A stretch of DNA of 64,000 bases from Isoetes taiwanensis (lineage: Eukaryota > Streptophyta > Lycopodiopsida > Isoetales > Isoetaceae): assembly GCA_021234155.1 (NCBI GenBank), contig JAJEKV010000003.1, positions 8,868,413 to 8,932,412 of the forward strand, in the 5' to 3' direction. The notes below the pieces were generated by a model, which was not told where the DNA came from, did no database searches, and saw only the letters and a program-made list of their open reading frames with translations. Shown piece after piece: positions 46,285 through 56,560 of this stretch; position 1 is the first letter of the stretch; each line of letters begins with the position of its first letter. Position numbers and translations under genes: made by a program.

Positions 46285-47964
46285 CAAAAATGTACAGCTT
46301 TGTGGACGTTGGACAGTTCCATCCCTCCATGTATTTTGGACTATCCATGGAAGATTCTTCTGCATGGCAATACCACAAAGTTGCTTGGTATCCCAATTGG
46401 AATTCACGTCTCTGCTTCAGATGCTTGGGATGAAATCATTAGGGATTGCAAAAGCACTTCTTTTGGTGGAATACAGCTAAACTGTCCATGCCTGGTAGAA
46501 TCACTGTGGCTAAATGTGTTCTTAGTAATACTCATGTTTACATGGCGTCTGCTCTATTAGCTCTGTAGTGTAAGATGGAGGAGATTGTGTGCATCGTCAG
46601 AAATTTTATTTCGGGTGGAAATGAGTTAGGAGCGGTGGTCAAGGTAGCTTGGGCGAAATGCATTAGACCTAAGGCAGCTGATGGTCTTGGTATGTTGGAT
46701 TTCCACCTCCAAAGCAAGGTGATGATATCAAAGTTTATTTGGAGGATTTTCATTGGTAAAGATGATTCTCCTGGCCTGAGGTTATTGGTGCAGTCGATTC
46801 AGCATTGTCTCCCATTTTATAAGGCCACCATTAAGCCCCTCCTTCCTTGGGCTTTGCTTTATCATATGCGTCTGTATCCTAATGCTTCTCCCTTTCTAAA
46901 GGGGTTGCTTGCTGCTTGGGACACTGTCAGGTCTCTTTTCCATATTAGTCCTGAGGCATGTCTTCAGTTGTCCACTCCATGCTGGTGGATTCCTTTGCAG
47001 GACACTCCATAGAACGTGCCTCTAAGTGTGGTTGTTCATCCAAAGACACAACGACGATGGATAGCAGCCGGTATAAGCACTATTGCAGCTTGGTATGAGT
47101 CTGGTCATCTCATGTCATGGGAAGCATTTAGAACAAAGTTCTTGTTGTACAGATGGGACAGAGTAATCTGGAATCATATTGCTGCATTGTTGCCACAGGA
47201 TTCTGGTCCACAGATTGAGGTAGTCGTATGGGGTTGCCATCAAGATATCCAGCCAGGGCAGTTTGTGTCTTCTGTGTATAGATTGCTTTTGCATTCTGAA
47301 ATCCTGCCTCCATCTAATAGGTGGCATCTTCAGGTCCCACAGCCACAATGGAAAAGTGTTTGGATATGGGTATGGGATAAGCTGCTTCATCCCAAAGTAG
47401 TAGTTTTGTGGTGGCAAGTGATCCATAGATGCCTCAGAGTCAACAGGTTAGTCCATAAAATGGATAATCGGATTTCAGAGCTCTGTCCTTTATGCCAGCA
47501 AAGGGTTGAGAGTATTGAGCATTGTTTTTTCTTGTGTGAGCGGCTTCGGCAGGCATGGTCTTGGTTGTTGACCCTATTTGGCACGTCTCGCTCTAGCCAA
47601 CAAATTTTGCTTGCTATCTATCCTGATGCTTGGCCCAAACTACGGAAACGAGCTTTTCATCTCGCATGTGGCTGGCTTTTATGGTCAATCTGGAAGAGAA
47701 GGAGGTTGTTTATCTTTAAGGCGTAGATACTGCAGATGAGATTGTTCTTCAGTGGGCACAAAATAAAATTGTTATGGCTTACAATTGTTCTTCTCTTGAT
47801 CAAGAGAAGAAAGTACTGATCTGGCATACTTACCTTCAGATTCATTCTTTTGCATAGGCAGGTGGTTGTGCTCAGTTGGATCGGTTTGTCCACTGGGTTT
47901 ATAATCCTGTCTTTGCATTTTATGTTGCTCTAGTTTTTAGTTGGTGAATAAAGCTTGTCGTCCT

Positions 47965-47991
<27 letters not shown>
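46285..47991 (+). mobile_element. 5'-truncated LINE (family A), plus strand, with poly(A)
   Basis: Begins inside the RT thumb region of ORF2 (QKCTALWTLDS) and continues through the zf-RVT domain (HPKVVVLWWQVIHRCLRVN) to the 3' UTR, ending with a poly(A) run (47965-47991). Its protein is almost identical to the minus-strand copy at 18052-19700, so both derive from a recent common source. There are single-base changes, a stop at 47010-47012 and a short indel in the 3' part. A 14-bp target duplication flanks it. Confidence 0.93.
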
Positions 47992-47995
<4 letters not shown>

Positions 47996-48005
47996 CCTTC
48001 CGTTG
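47992..48005. repeat. LINE target-site duplication, right copy
   Basis: AGTTCCTTCCGTTG directly after the poly(A) run. Confidence 0.85.
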
Positions 48006-48411
48006 AGAAATGTTAGTGTTTATAATGTTACTAAAATCTAAACCTTGATGCCACTATAAATGATCCTTTACATAAACAATTATGGTAGGTCGTACACATC
48101 TATATAACAAACAAGGTAACATTTGCACCTTGACTTCAACCTCAGAGCATAGCCTACTATGCACACCCTTCTACAAATGACCCTGCAGAAGCTTTGAAAT
48201 ATGAAAAGCATCTAGCCTTAAAAGGGCACACCCTTCTATAAATGATCTTGCAGAAGCTTTGAAATAAGCTTTAAAAGGGCAGTTAAAGCAAAATTCTTAG
48301 AACATAAGTAGGGACACCTTCCGAGTTGCGAGCATTGCTGGCCTATCATTTACTGCACCTTTCGAGTTGCAAGCATTGCTGGCCTATCATTTACATATCC
48401 CAAATTTATAT
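48006..48411. other. Non-coding with short duplications
   Basis: Contains a duplicated block (gcacacccttctacaaatga and gcacacccttctataaatga near 48160-48250) and a second (cgagttgcgagcattgctggcctatcatttac near 48320 and 48362). No gene. Confidence 0.5.
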
Positions 48412-48437
48412 CCAGCAATGCTGGGTACCCTTACTAA
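48412..48437 (+). other. Second Helitron-type 3' terminus: hairpin and CTAA
   Basis: CCAGC-AAT-GCTGG hairpin (48412-48424), spacer, CTAA at 48434-48437, next base T. This fits the Helitron CTRR|T end, with a weaker stem than the one at 44477. The element body would extend leftwards; its 5' end is unknown. Confidence 0.6.
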
Positions 48438-48727
48438 TATGTATAGATTAATCTAGTAGCTAGTAGTTGTGGCACTTTTATAACTAAATTAAATTCTTGC
48501 TTTCCAAGTTCGATGCCAAGGGACTTTGCTAGAAAAGGCCCTACAAAATTCATATTCAAGGCAAAGGAAGCTTCTAGGAAGATGCGCACAATCTGAATTT
48601 GCTTTTAATACAAATGCATTTGTAGTTTGAATGTTATAACTCACTTTGAATGTTTTGTAGCGACGAAGTTCACTTGATTCCTCAATTTAATAATCAGTAG
48701 CTTACTCCCAATTTTTTTGAATGTAGA

Positions 48728-49190
48728 ATGATGGAGCACGCATTTCAATGAGTAAATTAGATGTGGAAACAGGTAATCCCTTGAGCGATGGCATTGTTAG
48801 CATTGATGCTCTAGGCATTGTATCGGATTCAGATGATTTGAACATCGTTGGGCTCTTTGATAAAGAAAAGGTACACTTTTTAGAATTCACATATTTAGAA
48901 TTTATCTTGCTTTTAGGAAATAGTAATAAAATGCCACGTTAGACTTTTAGGTAAACGAAGGTGGTGATATCAATGAAGGAGGAGTTGGTAATGCCGAGGA
49001 GAATAATTCAGGAAGTATTGCCAACACTAACACGTCCTCTAGTTACGAATCTTCAAGTGGCAGCTCATCTGATAGTAGCAGCTCTTTGGAAAGTGATAGC
49101 AAAAAGGATGGAAGTGACAATGACGAGAATGACACCACCACTCCAAAAGAAAAAAAAAAGTTCAAGATGTCTGCAAAGACATATATAATA
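48728..49190 (+). pseudogene. Two-exon gene fragment with serine/aspartate-rich tail
   Basis: Exon 1 (about 48728-48870) reads ISMSKLDVETGNPLSDGIV, then an SDSDDLNIVGLFDKEK end before a gt donor. Exon 2 (about 48955-49190) reads NEGGDINEGG followed by a run rich in S, D and E (SSSYESSSGSSSDSSSS), then KEKKKFKMSAKT. The acidic serine-rich tail is typical of nuclear or secreted low-complexity regions and gives no family. The frame then runs into repeat sequence at 49201, so the 3' end is probably truncated. Confidence 0.4.
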
Positions 49191-49200
49191 TGTAGCATAA

Positions 49201-49326
49201 TAACAGGGGGTTTTCTTTGTGTTTTTGTACGCTTTTCACTAAGGTTTTCCTATGATTTCGTGATGTATTCAAATGGATGTACTAATGCGTACATCTAGAG
49301 TGCACCATTTCTGAGCCATTGATTTT
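49201..49326 (+). repeat. 126-bp dispersed direct repeat, copy 1
   Basis: Shares taacaggggg, a gattttcg-rich middle (cctatgatttcgtgatgtattc) and ctagagtgcacc...ccgttgattt with 50770-50896. The two copies flank a 1.4 kb block. Confidence 0.75.
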
Positions 49327-49342
49327 AGCCCCTTTTTTTTTC

Positions 49343-49513
49343 AATGGTCAACAACCAATGGCTCACAACAAAAGCCCTTTTTTTGTGCGTGTGGTGCATA
49401 ATGGTCAATAACCAATGGCTCATAACAAAAGCCCTTTTTTTGTGCGTGTGGTGCATAATGGTCAACAACCAATGGCCCACAACAAAAGTCCTCTTTTTGT
49501 GTGTGTGGTGCAT
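49343..49513 (+). repeat. 57-bp tandem repeat, 3 copies plus partial
   Basis: Unit aatggtcaacaaccaatggc...gtgtggtgcat starts at 49343, 49400 and 49457; a fourth begins aatgggcac and breaks off. Because 57 is divisible by 3, open frames persist on both strands; they are repeat artefacts rather than a protein gene. Confidence 0.93.
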
Positions 49514-50182
49514 AATGGGCACATGAAGGGCTTGAAGGGCGCATGTAGTGCAGTTTCCCCGCCGGCAACACATTTCTTATTATAACTTTTGATCCAGAGC
49601 TCTGTTTGAGATGATTTTTATTGCTTTGGAAAGCTCTCTCCGAGATCTTTTTGATAGTGTATGATATGGATATGTTTGGTTAAGTTATCTATGCTAAAAC
49701 AGCAATTTTTCGGCCGGGTTTGGTAGGCTTTCACATCCTACCGGTTGATTAATCTGAGATTGCGCTTATTGGATATTGTTTTATGGCTCATTCGAATGAA
49801 GCTTGCAAAAATTACCATGCATTTTTAGATTTTGAGGCGGTTATTAAGCAAATTCCAAGGCTTCTAGATCCTTGTGCTAACAAGCGAAAAAATTTTCCCA
49901 CTTTGGTTTCTCACCACAAGAATCCATGGAGGCCAAAGGGCTGCTTTGTTAAATTCGGTTGAAAAATGTTTGTGTATGGGTGTTGCAAACTTTATGACTT
50001 TCAGAATAATGGGATCAATCTGCTCTATCTTTATGGTAACTTTTACTTATGTTCTATTTGTTTTATTGTGATGAAATTCAAAAGCTACAGGTGATGAAAG
50101 CCTCAAATGAATTCTAGTTTTTTTCTGGTTTGAATTCTAAAATTTTTGTCACACCGGGGGGGGAGGGGAGGGTGATGTCCCT
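49514..50182. other. Non-coding spacer
   Basis: No supportable gene. A short frame at 49874-50071 has no recognisable domain. A C/G homopolymer patch (accggggggggagg) lies at 50153-50170. Confidence 0.4.
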
Positions 50183-50769
50183 AAGGCCCCGAAGGGGCCA
50201 AAAAATTTTTTTTTGCAACACAAACCATTAACATCCAACATATAAAAATTAAATCCCCCAACACATAACAACCAACACATAACAACCATTGACATTAACA
50301 ACCGACACATAACTACCATTGACATTAATTAACACAACCATTGGGTCCAACACATTTAAATTAAAATCCCCCTTAAACCCCCTTTGGTTTGGGTGCATAT
50401 TTACACGGGGGGTGACGTAGGGCAGCGAGAGCCCTCATAATTGTATTTTGCACGTACGAAATCAACACCATATAGTATTTCGCTTGAAATCTTATAGTAT
50501 ATCTTGTTATACAGTATAGCAAATTTTGTACTTGCATACCCCACAAACGAGGAACTTTGCGGACGGTGTAGATTAAGGAATAAGGGGTGAATATGCCTAT
50601 CCAACAGCTCTCATTGCCCGGGGTCACCCCCCATGTGAATATGCACCCAAACCAAAGGGGGTTTAAGGGGGATTTTAATTTAAATGTGTTGGACCCAATG
50701 GTTGTGTTAATTAATGTCAATGGTAGTTATGTGCTGGTTGTTAATGTCAATGGTTGTTATGTGTTGGTA
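50183..50769 (+). mobile_element. Foldback/MITE-like element with ~145-bp inverted arms
   Basis: The arms 50272-50416 and 50623-50767 are inverted copies (ccaacacataac...cctttggtttgggtgcat...ggggtgac against gtcaccccccatgtgaat...gtgttgg). They enclose about 206 bp. Upstream is the hairpin GGCCCCGAAGGGGCC seen also at 15546 and 53230. No coding capacity. The arms could form a long RNA hairpin if transcribed. I could not fix a target duplication. Confidence 0.78.
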
Positions 50770-50896
50770 TAACAGGGGGTTAGTTTTAGATTTTTATGCG
50801 CTTTTTCGCATAGTTTTTCTATGATTTCGTTGTTGTATTCGTTGAGGTGTACTAAATAGTATTTCTAGAGTGCACCCTTTATGGGCCGTTGATTTT
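50770..50896 (+). repeat. 126-bp dispersed direct repeat, copy 2
   Basis: Second copy of 49201-49326, immediately to the right of the foldback arm. Confidence 0.75.
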
Positions 50897-50956
50897 CGTT
50901 GGTTGGATTAATTCGAGGGTTATTGTCTTTCTCTGCATTTGTTTGTGCATGAATGC

Positions 50957-51052
50957 TGTGCATGTGTATGCATGTGCATGTGCATGTGCACGTGCATGTG
51001 CATGTGTGCTGTGCATGTGCAAGTGCAAATACATGTGCATGTGTGCATGTGT
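50957..51052 (+). repeat. (CATGTG)n microsatellite
   Basis: Irregular run of catgtg/cacgtg units over about 95 bases. Confidence 0.9.
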
Positions 51053-51814
51053 ACTTGCCCTCTTGGTTTCTTGTTGCCGTAGTGAATTTTTGCTGACGGA
51101 AGGTTATCATGAGGTGGATTTTTTGTTCACACTTACAAAGGTATTTGTTTTTTAATGTTTCTGCAGTTAGGACAATGGTTTATTTTACAAGGTATTGGTT
51201 TCCTGGTTCTACAATGCAGTGCTACAAAACCCGCCTTTGTTTCCTTCCCTTTGTCTGTTCTAAGATTTGCTGCAAATTCAAAAAGAGTTTAGAGTTTAGG
51301 CCCTATGTTTGCTTCCAACTCCTTGGATATTCCTGGCCTGCCGAATTGTTACGGCAGTCAGCCTTCAGCTTCAATCAACAAACAGATTCTTGTGCACACA
51401 ACAAGCGGATTATGCCATGTCCTTTTCTGACTCATGCAGATCAGTCAAACAGTGGCCATAAGTTTGCATTTACATTGTAGGTTTGGAACTGTAATCGAAC
51501 CAAAAGGTGAATAATGCGTTACCTTTAAGCCAGAGATGGAGCATCCAAAATCATATGGATTGATAAACAATGGTTTCATTGTGAAAGAGAAATAGCTTTA
51601 GCTGAAGTAACAACACGTGGAACGCTAACAAAGCGAGCTTGCTTCAAAACCTCTACCCTCGCTTCACCGACCGTTACAGAAAACCTACTCCACATCACCA
51701 AATGCCGATTCTCTTCACCTATTAAACCAAAGCCAGGCAACCTGTGAGAAAGTGTCACTGGTTCTTTATGAACGTACTACAGAGTAACGTTGATGTTGTT
51801 GTCTTCCATGCAAT

Positions 51815-51972
51815 GGTTTGTAAATAAAACATTATTGTAGAGCATATCAATGTCAAAAGCTTTTATTTGATTCAATTTTATTTCGCTACTAAAGGTTTGT
51901 GAATAAAACATTATTGTAGAGCATATCAGTGTCAAAAGCTTTTATTTGATTCAATTTTATTTCGCTACTAAA
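51815..51972 (+). repeat. 79-bp tandem duplication
   Basis: ggtttgtaaataaaacatta... at 51815-51893 is repeated at 51894-51972 with two substitutions. Confidence 0.93.
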
Positions 51973-52125
51973 ATTTTATTTTCTAAATTGATATCAATCT
52001 AACCAATTTCTTTCCTTTATATTCATGCAGACTATAGAATCTCCCAATCCATCAACTCCACATGATATTCCTCTGATGCCTGAAGTCAACACGATGTTGA
52101 TCCAAACATTATTATTGTACTAGAG

Positions 52126-52136
52126 AACCCTATAAA
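52126..52136. repeat. LINE target-site duplication, left copy
   Basis: AACCCTATAAA, repeated exactly at 52832-52842. Confidence 0.85.
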
Positions 52137-52831
52137 GTTTTTTTTGTTGAAGGACGTCAGACTTTATTCAATCAAAGAGTCAAATACAAGTATAAATGCA
52201 GAGACAGGAATAAAATCTCAGCGGATAAGCGGAGACCCACAGAGTGAAGCAACCTGCCTAAGCATAAGAGTGCACATCCAAATACTCCTCAAAAATCAAT
52301 CGCCTCTTGCGAGGGGCAAGTGAAGAACAATGATACGACTTTACAATGTAACCTTGAGCTTCTTGGAGAACACGATTATCTGCCACATCCAGACCTTTGA
52401 AGATTACCAATCTTCGTCTTTTCCAGATAGTCCAAAGCAACCATCCTGCTGCTAGATGAAAAGCCTGGCCTTGTAACTCTGTCCAGGTACTTGGGTAAAT
52501 TGCCAAAAGCAGTTGTTGACTTGTTAGTGAAACCTGAAAAAGGGAAAACAACCAGTCCCATACCTGTCTAAGGTGTTCACACATGGAAAAGCAATGCTCA
52601 ATGGTCTCAGATCCACGCTTGCATACTGGACACTGATTTGTTATTCTAGGGTTAAACTTATGGACAAGCACATTAACCCGCAGACACCTATGAAGAATCT
52701 GCCACCAAAGAACTGCCACTTTAGGATGAAGTAGCTTGTCCCATGCCCAAGACCACACCTTCTGCCATTGAAGAGGAGGAAGTTGAAGAGACCACTTATT
52801 AGACGGAGGAAGAATATCAGTATCAAGCAAC
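52137..52831 (-). mobile_element. 5'-truncated LINE (family B)
   Basis: Starts on the plus strand with an inverted poly(A) remnant and ttgaaggacgtcagactttat. It encodes on the minus strand HPKVAVLWWQILHRCLRVNV, then SETIEHCFSMCEHLRQVWDW and LAAGWLLWTIWKRRRLVIF, the zf-RVT end of ORF2. An exact 11-bp target duplication frames it. It is nearly identical to 37051-37603. Confidence 0.93.
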
Positions 52832-52842
52832 AACCCTATAAA
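52832..52842. repeat. LINE target-site duplication, right copy
   Basis: AACCCTATAAA. It is followed by two copies of ataaatgaagatcaagtttaa, a small local duplication. Confidence 0.85.
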
Positions 52843-54824
52843 TGAAGATCAAGTTTAATGATCTTCATTTATAAATGAAGATCAAGTTTAATTAGTCTTG
52901 CCACCATCAGTGCAACCACCACCTGCACATGGCGGAATCCTATTGATGTGTTGTCATCAGTGTGGGACAAACTCTAAAAATCCAACAAGTATATTTCCTG
53001 TAATAATTTACGCTAGGCGGAAGGGGCCTATGAAAATTTAGATTTCATCCGGAAAAATATAAAGAAACCCACGGATTTTGACCGGAAAACTTCCTGGATT
53101 TTTTTTTTCTCTATCGGAAATTCTTGATTTCAACAGGTAGGATGCTAGTGTTCCTAGGAACTCGGCACACACTGGTTGTCATTATAGTTGGTTGGATACA
53201 TCAACTTTCTTCATCCATCTCTACACCATCCCCAAGGCCCCGAAGGGTTTTGGTGTATATTCACGCGGGGGTTGATGTAGAGCAGCGAGAGCCCCTTCTA
53301 TACCCCCTAAAATAGTATAATACATGCATGAAATAAATATCATTGAGTACACTGCCTTAAACCTTATAGTATTTTACAACTCTCATTATACAGTATAAGA
53401 AAACTTGTACGAGCATACCCCACAAACGAGGATCGCTATGTATGGTCCAAATCAAAGAATAAGTCGTGAATATGCCCATCAACAGCTCTCGTTGCCCAGA
53501 GTCACCCCCTGTGTGAATAAGTAAGGAGAACTAGAACCTTCAGTACCCGAAGAATTCCATTATTATGAGCAAGTTGATTTCAAAATAAACTTATACGACT
53601 TTTTGCTATGCTTTAGTTTTTTATGTATTGATTTGTGGATACTATCAAACTTTCGAGTACATGATTCCATGGCCATTTCTTGGCGCTCAACTAGCGCCTG
53701 CAGCTCGGGCGGAAAAGGGAGAGGACGCCGCCCTTCTCTTCCTGATTCTGGCGCTGCCTCAGCCTTTCTTGCAGATCAGCGACAAAATTGGATGCTAGCA
53801 AGGTTTTGCCATATCTATTTAGGTGGATTTTTGTCTTCTAAATATTGTTCGGGATTGCTTGCTTGAAATTGCTTCAAGGCGATCTTTATGATTTTGCCAG
53901 ATGCCACTAATGTGGCCCGATTTGCTAAAGTTGGTTTGACCAAGAATATGTCAGTTTCTTGGGATTTATATTTTCTTGTTTAGAGCAAGATCCGAAAGGG
54001 CATAGAGCCTATAAGGTAGCAGGTTTTTAGCAGAAACATAAAGAGAGCAGTTTTCATGTATGCTCTTCTGGGCAATCTAATTAATGGCGGATCTTCTGAA
54101 TTGTTGGCCTTTTCCCCTTCCTCTTGCTCTTTCTTGCCAGTGGAAAGATCTAGAGATGTTTTCTTGGAAGGAGCCAGAGTAAATTCTTGATTTTGATTTT
54201 ACAGTTTTAAAATAAGATGTCAAACTATTTGAGATTGTCGAGCTAGGGACCTGATTGTGTCCAGAAAGACGCTTCCATATCAAGACCAGATATTATGAAC
54301 CAAACTTTAGAGGGAAGTTTTGGTGGCTGGGCTGTGTGTCTAGCTTTGCAGGTTGGCTGACTGTCACATCCCAACAATGCAGCGTTCTATTTTAATTTTG
54401 CATTTGATAGTAAAAATGCAGAACTTGATCATAATTTGAAGCATTTGGACTTCTTTGAGCAGTGCGGGAGAATTGTTCAGGTTACTCTTCAGCTGTTTGC
54501 CTTCATTTCTAGTTTTGCAAGAGGATTCTTGGAGCATTCAAGATTTGTCTGGACCTTGTAGAAGATGAGCATTTGGCTCCTATAGTATTTTAATTGAGAA
54601 GATGTTAATACTGTAGTATTGGTTAGACAGAAGAAGAGGTTGAGAGAGGCTCATGTGTATGTTTGCTACATACATGATTCAGATCCAGAAGGGATCCTCT
54701 GTACTTAAAATTATATCTGATCCATGAGGGATCTTTGTCATGTAATTTTTCCTATCTGACCAATACAAAAACTTCGTACCTTCAAAATAAATAAAATACA
54801 AATAAATGGCATTGATTTTACAGC
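52843..54824. other. Non-coding with one dispersed repeat
   Basis: No supportable gene. The only recognisable feature is the hairpin-headed repeat at 53230-53525. 53600-54780 has the texture of a transcribed untranslated region or old LTR but no partner copy was seen in the window. Confidence 0.4.
53230..53525 (+). repeat. Hairpin-headed dispersed repeat, copy 3
   Basis: Begins aaggccccgaaggg, then tattcacgcgggggttgatgtag, the gagagcccc block, cttatagtattttacaa and gcataccccacaaacgagg, and ends aacagctctcgttgcccagagtcacccc. It matches the left and central part of the 50183-50635 copy, but the right arm is absent. Confidence 0.75.
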
Positions 54825-55423
54825 ATAGATGACATAATAAATGATATTGATATTGACAACATAAGTGACATTGGTTTTGAGAAAATAGATGGCATTATTT
54901 GCTGCATTATGAGCGGTGTTATTAGTGACCTTATGCGTGATGTCATAAGTGGAACTATGGATGATGCTATATGTGATTCTATATGCGACACTATCAATGC
55001 ATTAGTGGTGGCATTATACTTCATTGTAGTTGGCTTTATAGGCGACACTATATTTGACTTTGTAGGCAACTTTGCCACTAGCGTTATATGTGGCAAAGGT
55101 TTTGACACTATATTGGATGTTATATGTGACGTTGCCACTTACATTATAGGTGACAAAGGTTTTGACACTATAGTTGACGTTATATGTGACGTTATAACTG
55201 ACATTGTAGATGACAAAGATTCTGACACTATATTTGACGTTATAAGTGACGTTGCCACTAACAATACAAGTGACATTATAAATGATGTACTGCCACATTT
55301 ATGTCGTCCGGCTATGTCACCCATAGCATCAGTTATATAAAAAAAAAAAAAATTTTGAGTTGCAATTTTAGGCTAAATATCGACACAACTAACGACGCTA
55401 ATGGACCCCTTCTCTTGTAATGT
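54825..55423. mobile_element. Right end of a second CACTA-like element
   Basis: 54825-55290 is an array of a degenerate 12-15 bp unit of the form GACNNTATANNTGAC, resembling CACTA subterminal repeats. At 55411-55423 TTCTCTTGTAATG differs by one base from the terminus at 13782-13794. No matching left terminus was found in the window, so only this end may survive. The 143-codon plus-strand frame here (DTIxDVIxDV periodicity) is a product of the repeat array. Confidence 0.6.
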
Positions 55424-55959
55424 GTCTGATCCAGATGCCGAAAAGCAAGAACAGAAGCCTCTGGCCACACTAATCCAACAATATACTTCGTAAATCAAGC
55501 AATCAATCTTATTCTTAGCAATCTGAACCAACTTTATTGTTGGGTTATGCTATTGGATCCCATTAATGCACAAGATGCTGAAGATATCTGATGCGCTGGC
55601 AGAAAAGCCTGTATGTAAATCCAAAAGGAACTTGAATTTTGGCTTCAAATCTCTCCATGCCCTGTTGTGGGGATATGGGCTAGGGATTTGGGTTCTGCAA
55701 GCTGTCTAAGGATAATCTCCTGAGTATGATTTACACCATTCGATCCATTTTTCCCTCTCAAATTTAAACTTTTAATCATATGCAGGACCCTTGATTAAAA
55801 AACTGGGTTTGAAGTTTTTCTACGTCTAATACAAAGGCATGTTTGCAGCAGATCCAAAAGCCCCACTCCAACAAATTCGGCCAGTGGACCACCACTCATA
55901 CACCCTTTAGGCTTCTGGCAAAACATCCTAATTCTATCCATTGCAAATCCAATCGTTGC
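55424..55959. other. Non-coding spacer
   Basis: No gene could be supported; the minus-strand frame near 55795-56064 is antisense to the LINE fragment that follows. Confidence 0.4.
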
Positions 55960-56469
55960 ATGTCTTCGGGTTAATGTTCTTGTCCACAGGTTTGACCTTA
56001 AAATATTAGATCCGTGTCCAATATGTAAGCAAAGATCTGAGACCATTGAGCATTGCTTTTCCATGTGTGGCCACCTTAGACATATATGGGATTGGTAGTT
56101 CTCCCTTTTCCAGGTATCACTAACAAGTTTGGACGCAGTTACAAAGCCATGCTTTTTTCATTTAGCAGCAGGTTGGTTGCTTTGTATTATTTGAAAGAGA
56201 CGAAGACTGATAGTCTTTAAAGTTATCGATATGGCAGGTGACGATGTTTCCTGATATGCTCAAAGTAGTATAGTTAAGTCTTATCATTGTTCTTCACTTG
56301 CCCCTCCTAAGAGGCGCTTGATCTTTGAGGAGTTTTTGGATGTGCGCTCTTATACATAGGCAGGTTGCTTCGCTCAGTGGGTTTCCATGCTTACCCTTTG
56401 AGATTTTTTGCTTTGCATCTCTACTTGTATTTGACTTTTGGTTAAATAAAGATTGATGTCTTTCAACCC

Positions 56470-56498
<29 letters not shown>
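55960..56498 (+). mobile_element. 5'-truncated LINE (family B relative), plus strand, with poly(A)
   Basis: Encodes VNVLVHRFDLKILDPCPICK, SETIEHCFSMCGHLRHIWDW, FHLAAGWLL and KRRLIFEEFLDV, the C-terminal zinc domain and end of a LINE ORF2, with several stops. It ends at a 29-base A run (56470-56498). It is more diverged than the two other family B copies, so it is older. No target duplication could be fixed. Confidence 0.88.
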
Positions 56499-56501
<3 letters not shown>

Positions 56502-56551
56502 AGGCAGAAAGAGTCATTGGGAAGCCTACTTCGTAACCCAATGGGCCAACC

Positions 56552-56560
56552 CACTACATG
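56552..56560. repeat. 9-bp target-site duplication, left copy
   Basis: CACTACATG, repeated exactly at 58602-58610. Nine bases is the diagnostic length for Mutator-like transposition. Confidence 0.9.

Larger units (their letters stand above)
50897..52125. other. Non-coding with simple repeats
   Basis: Apart from the CATGTG run and the 79-bp duplication listed separately, I see no gene. A minus-strand frame at 51576-51758 and a plus-strand frame at 51109-51480 have no recognisable domain. Confidence 0.4.

Noticed and set aside
49325-49573. Overlapping 76-82 codon ORFs on the minus strand
   Set aside because: They are translations of the 57-bp tandem repeat.
54909-55340. 143-codon ORF with DTIFDVI-type repeats as a protein gene
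   Set aside because: The frame simply follows the short DNA repeat array; both strands are open, as expected from the repeat.
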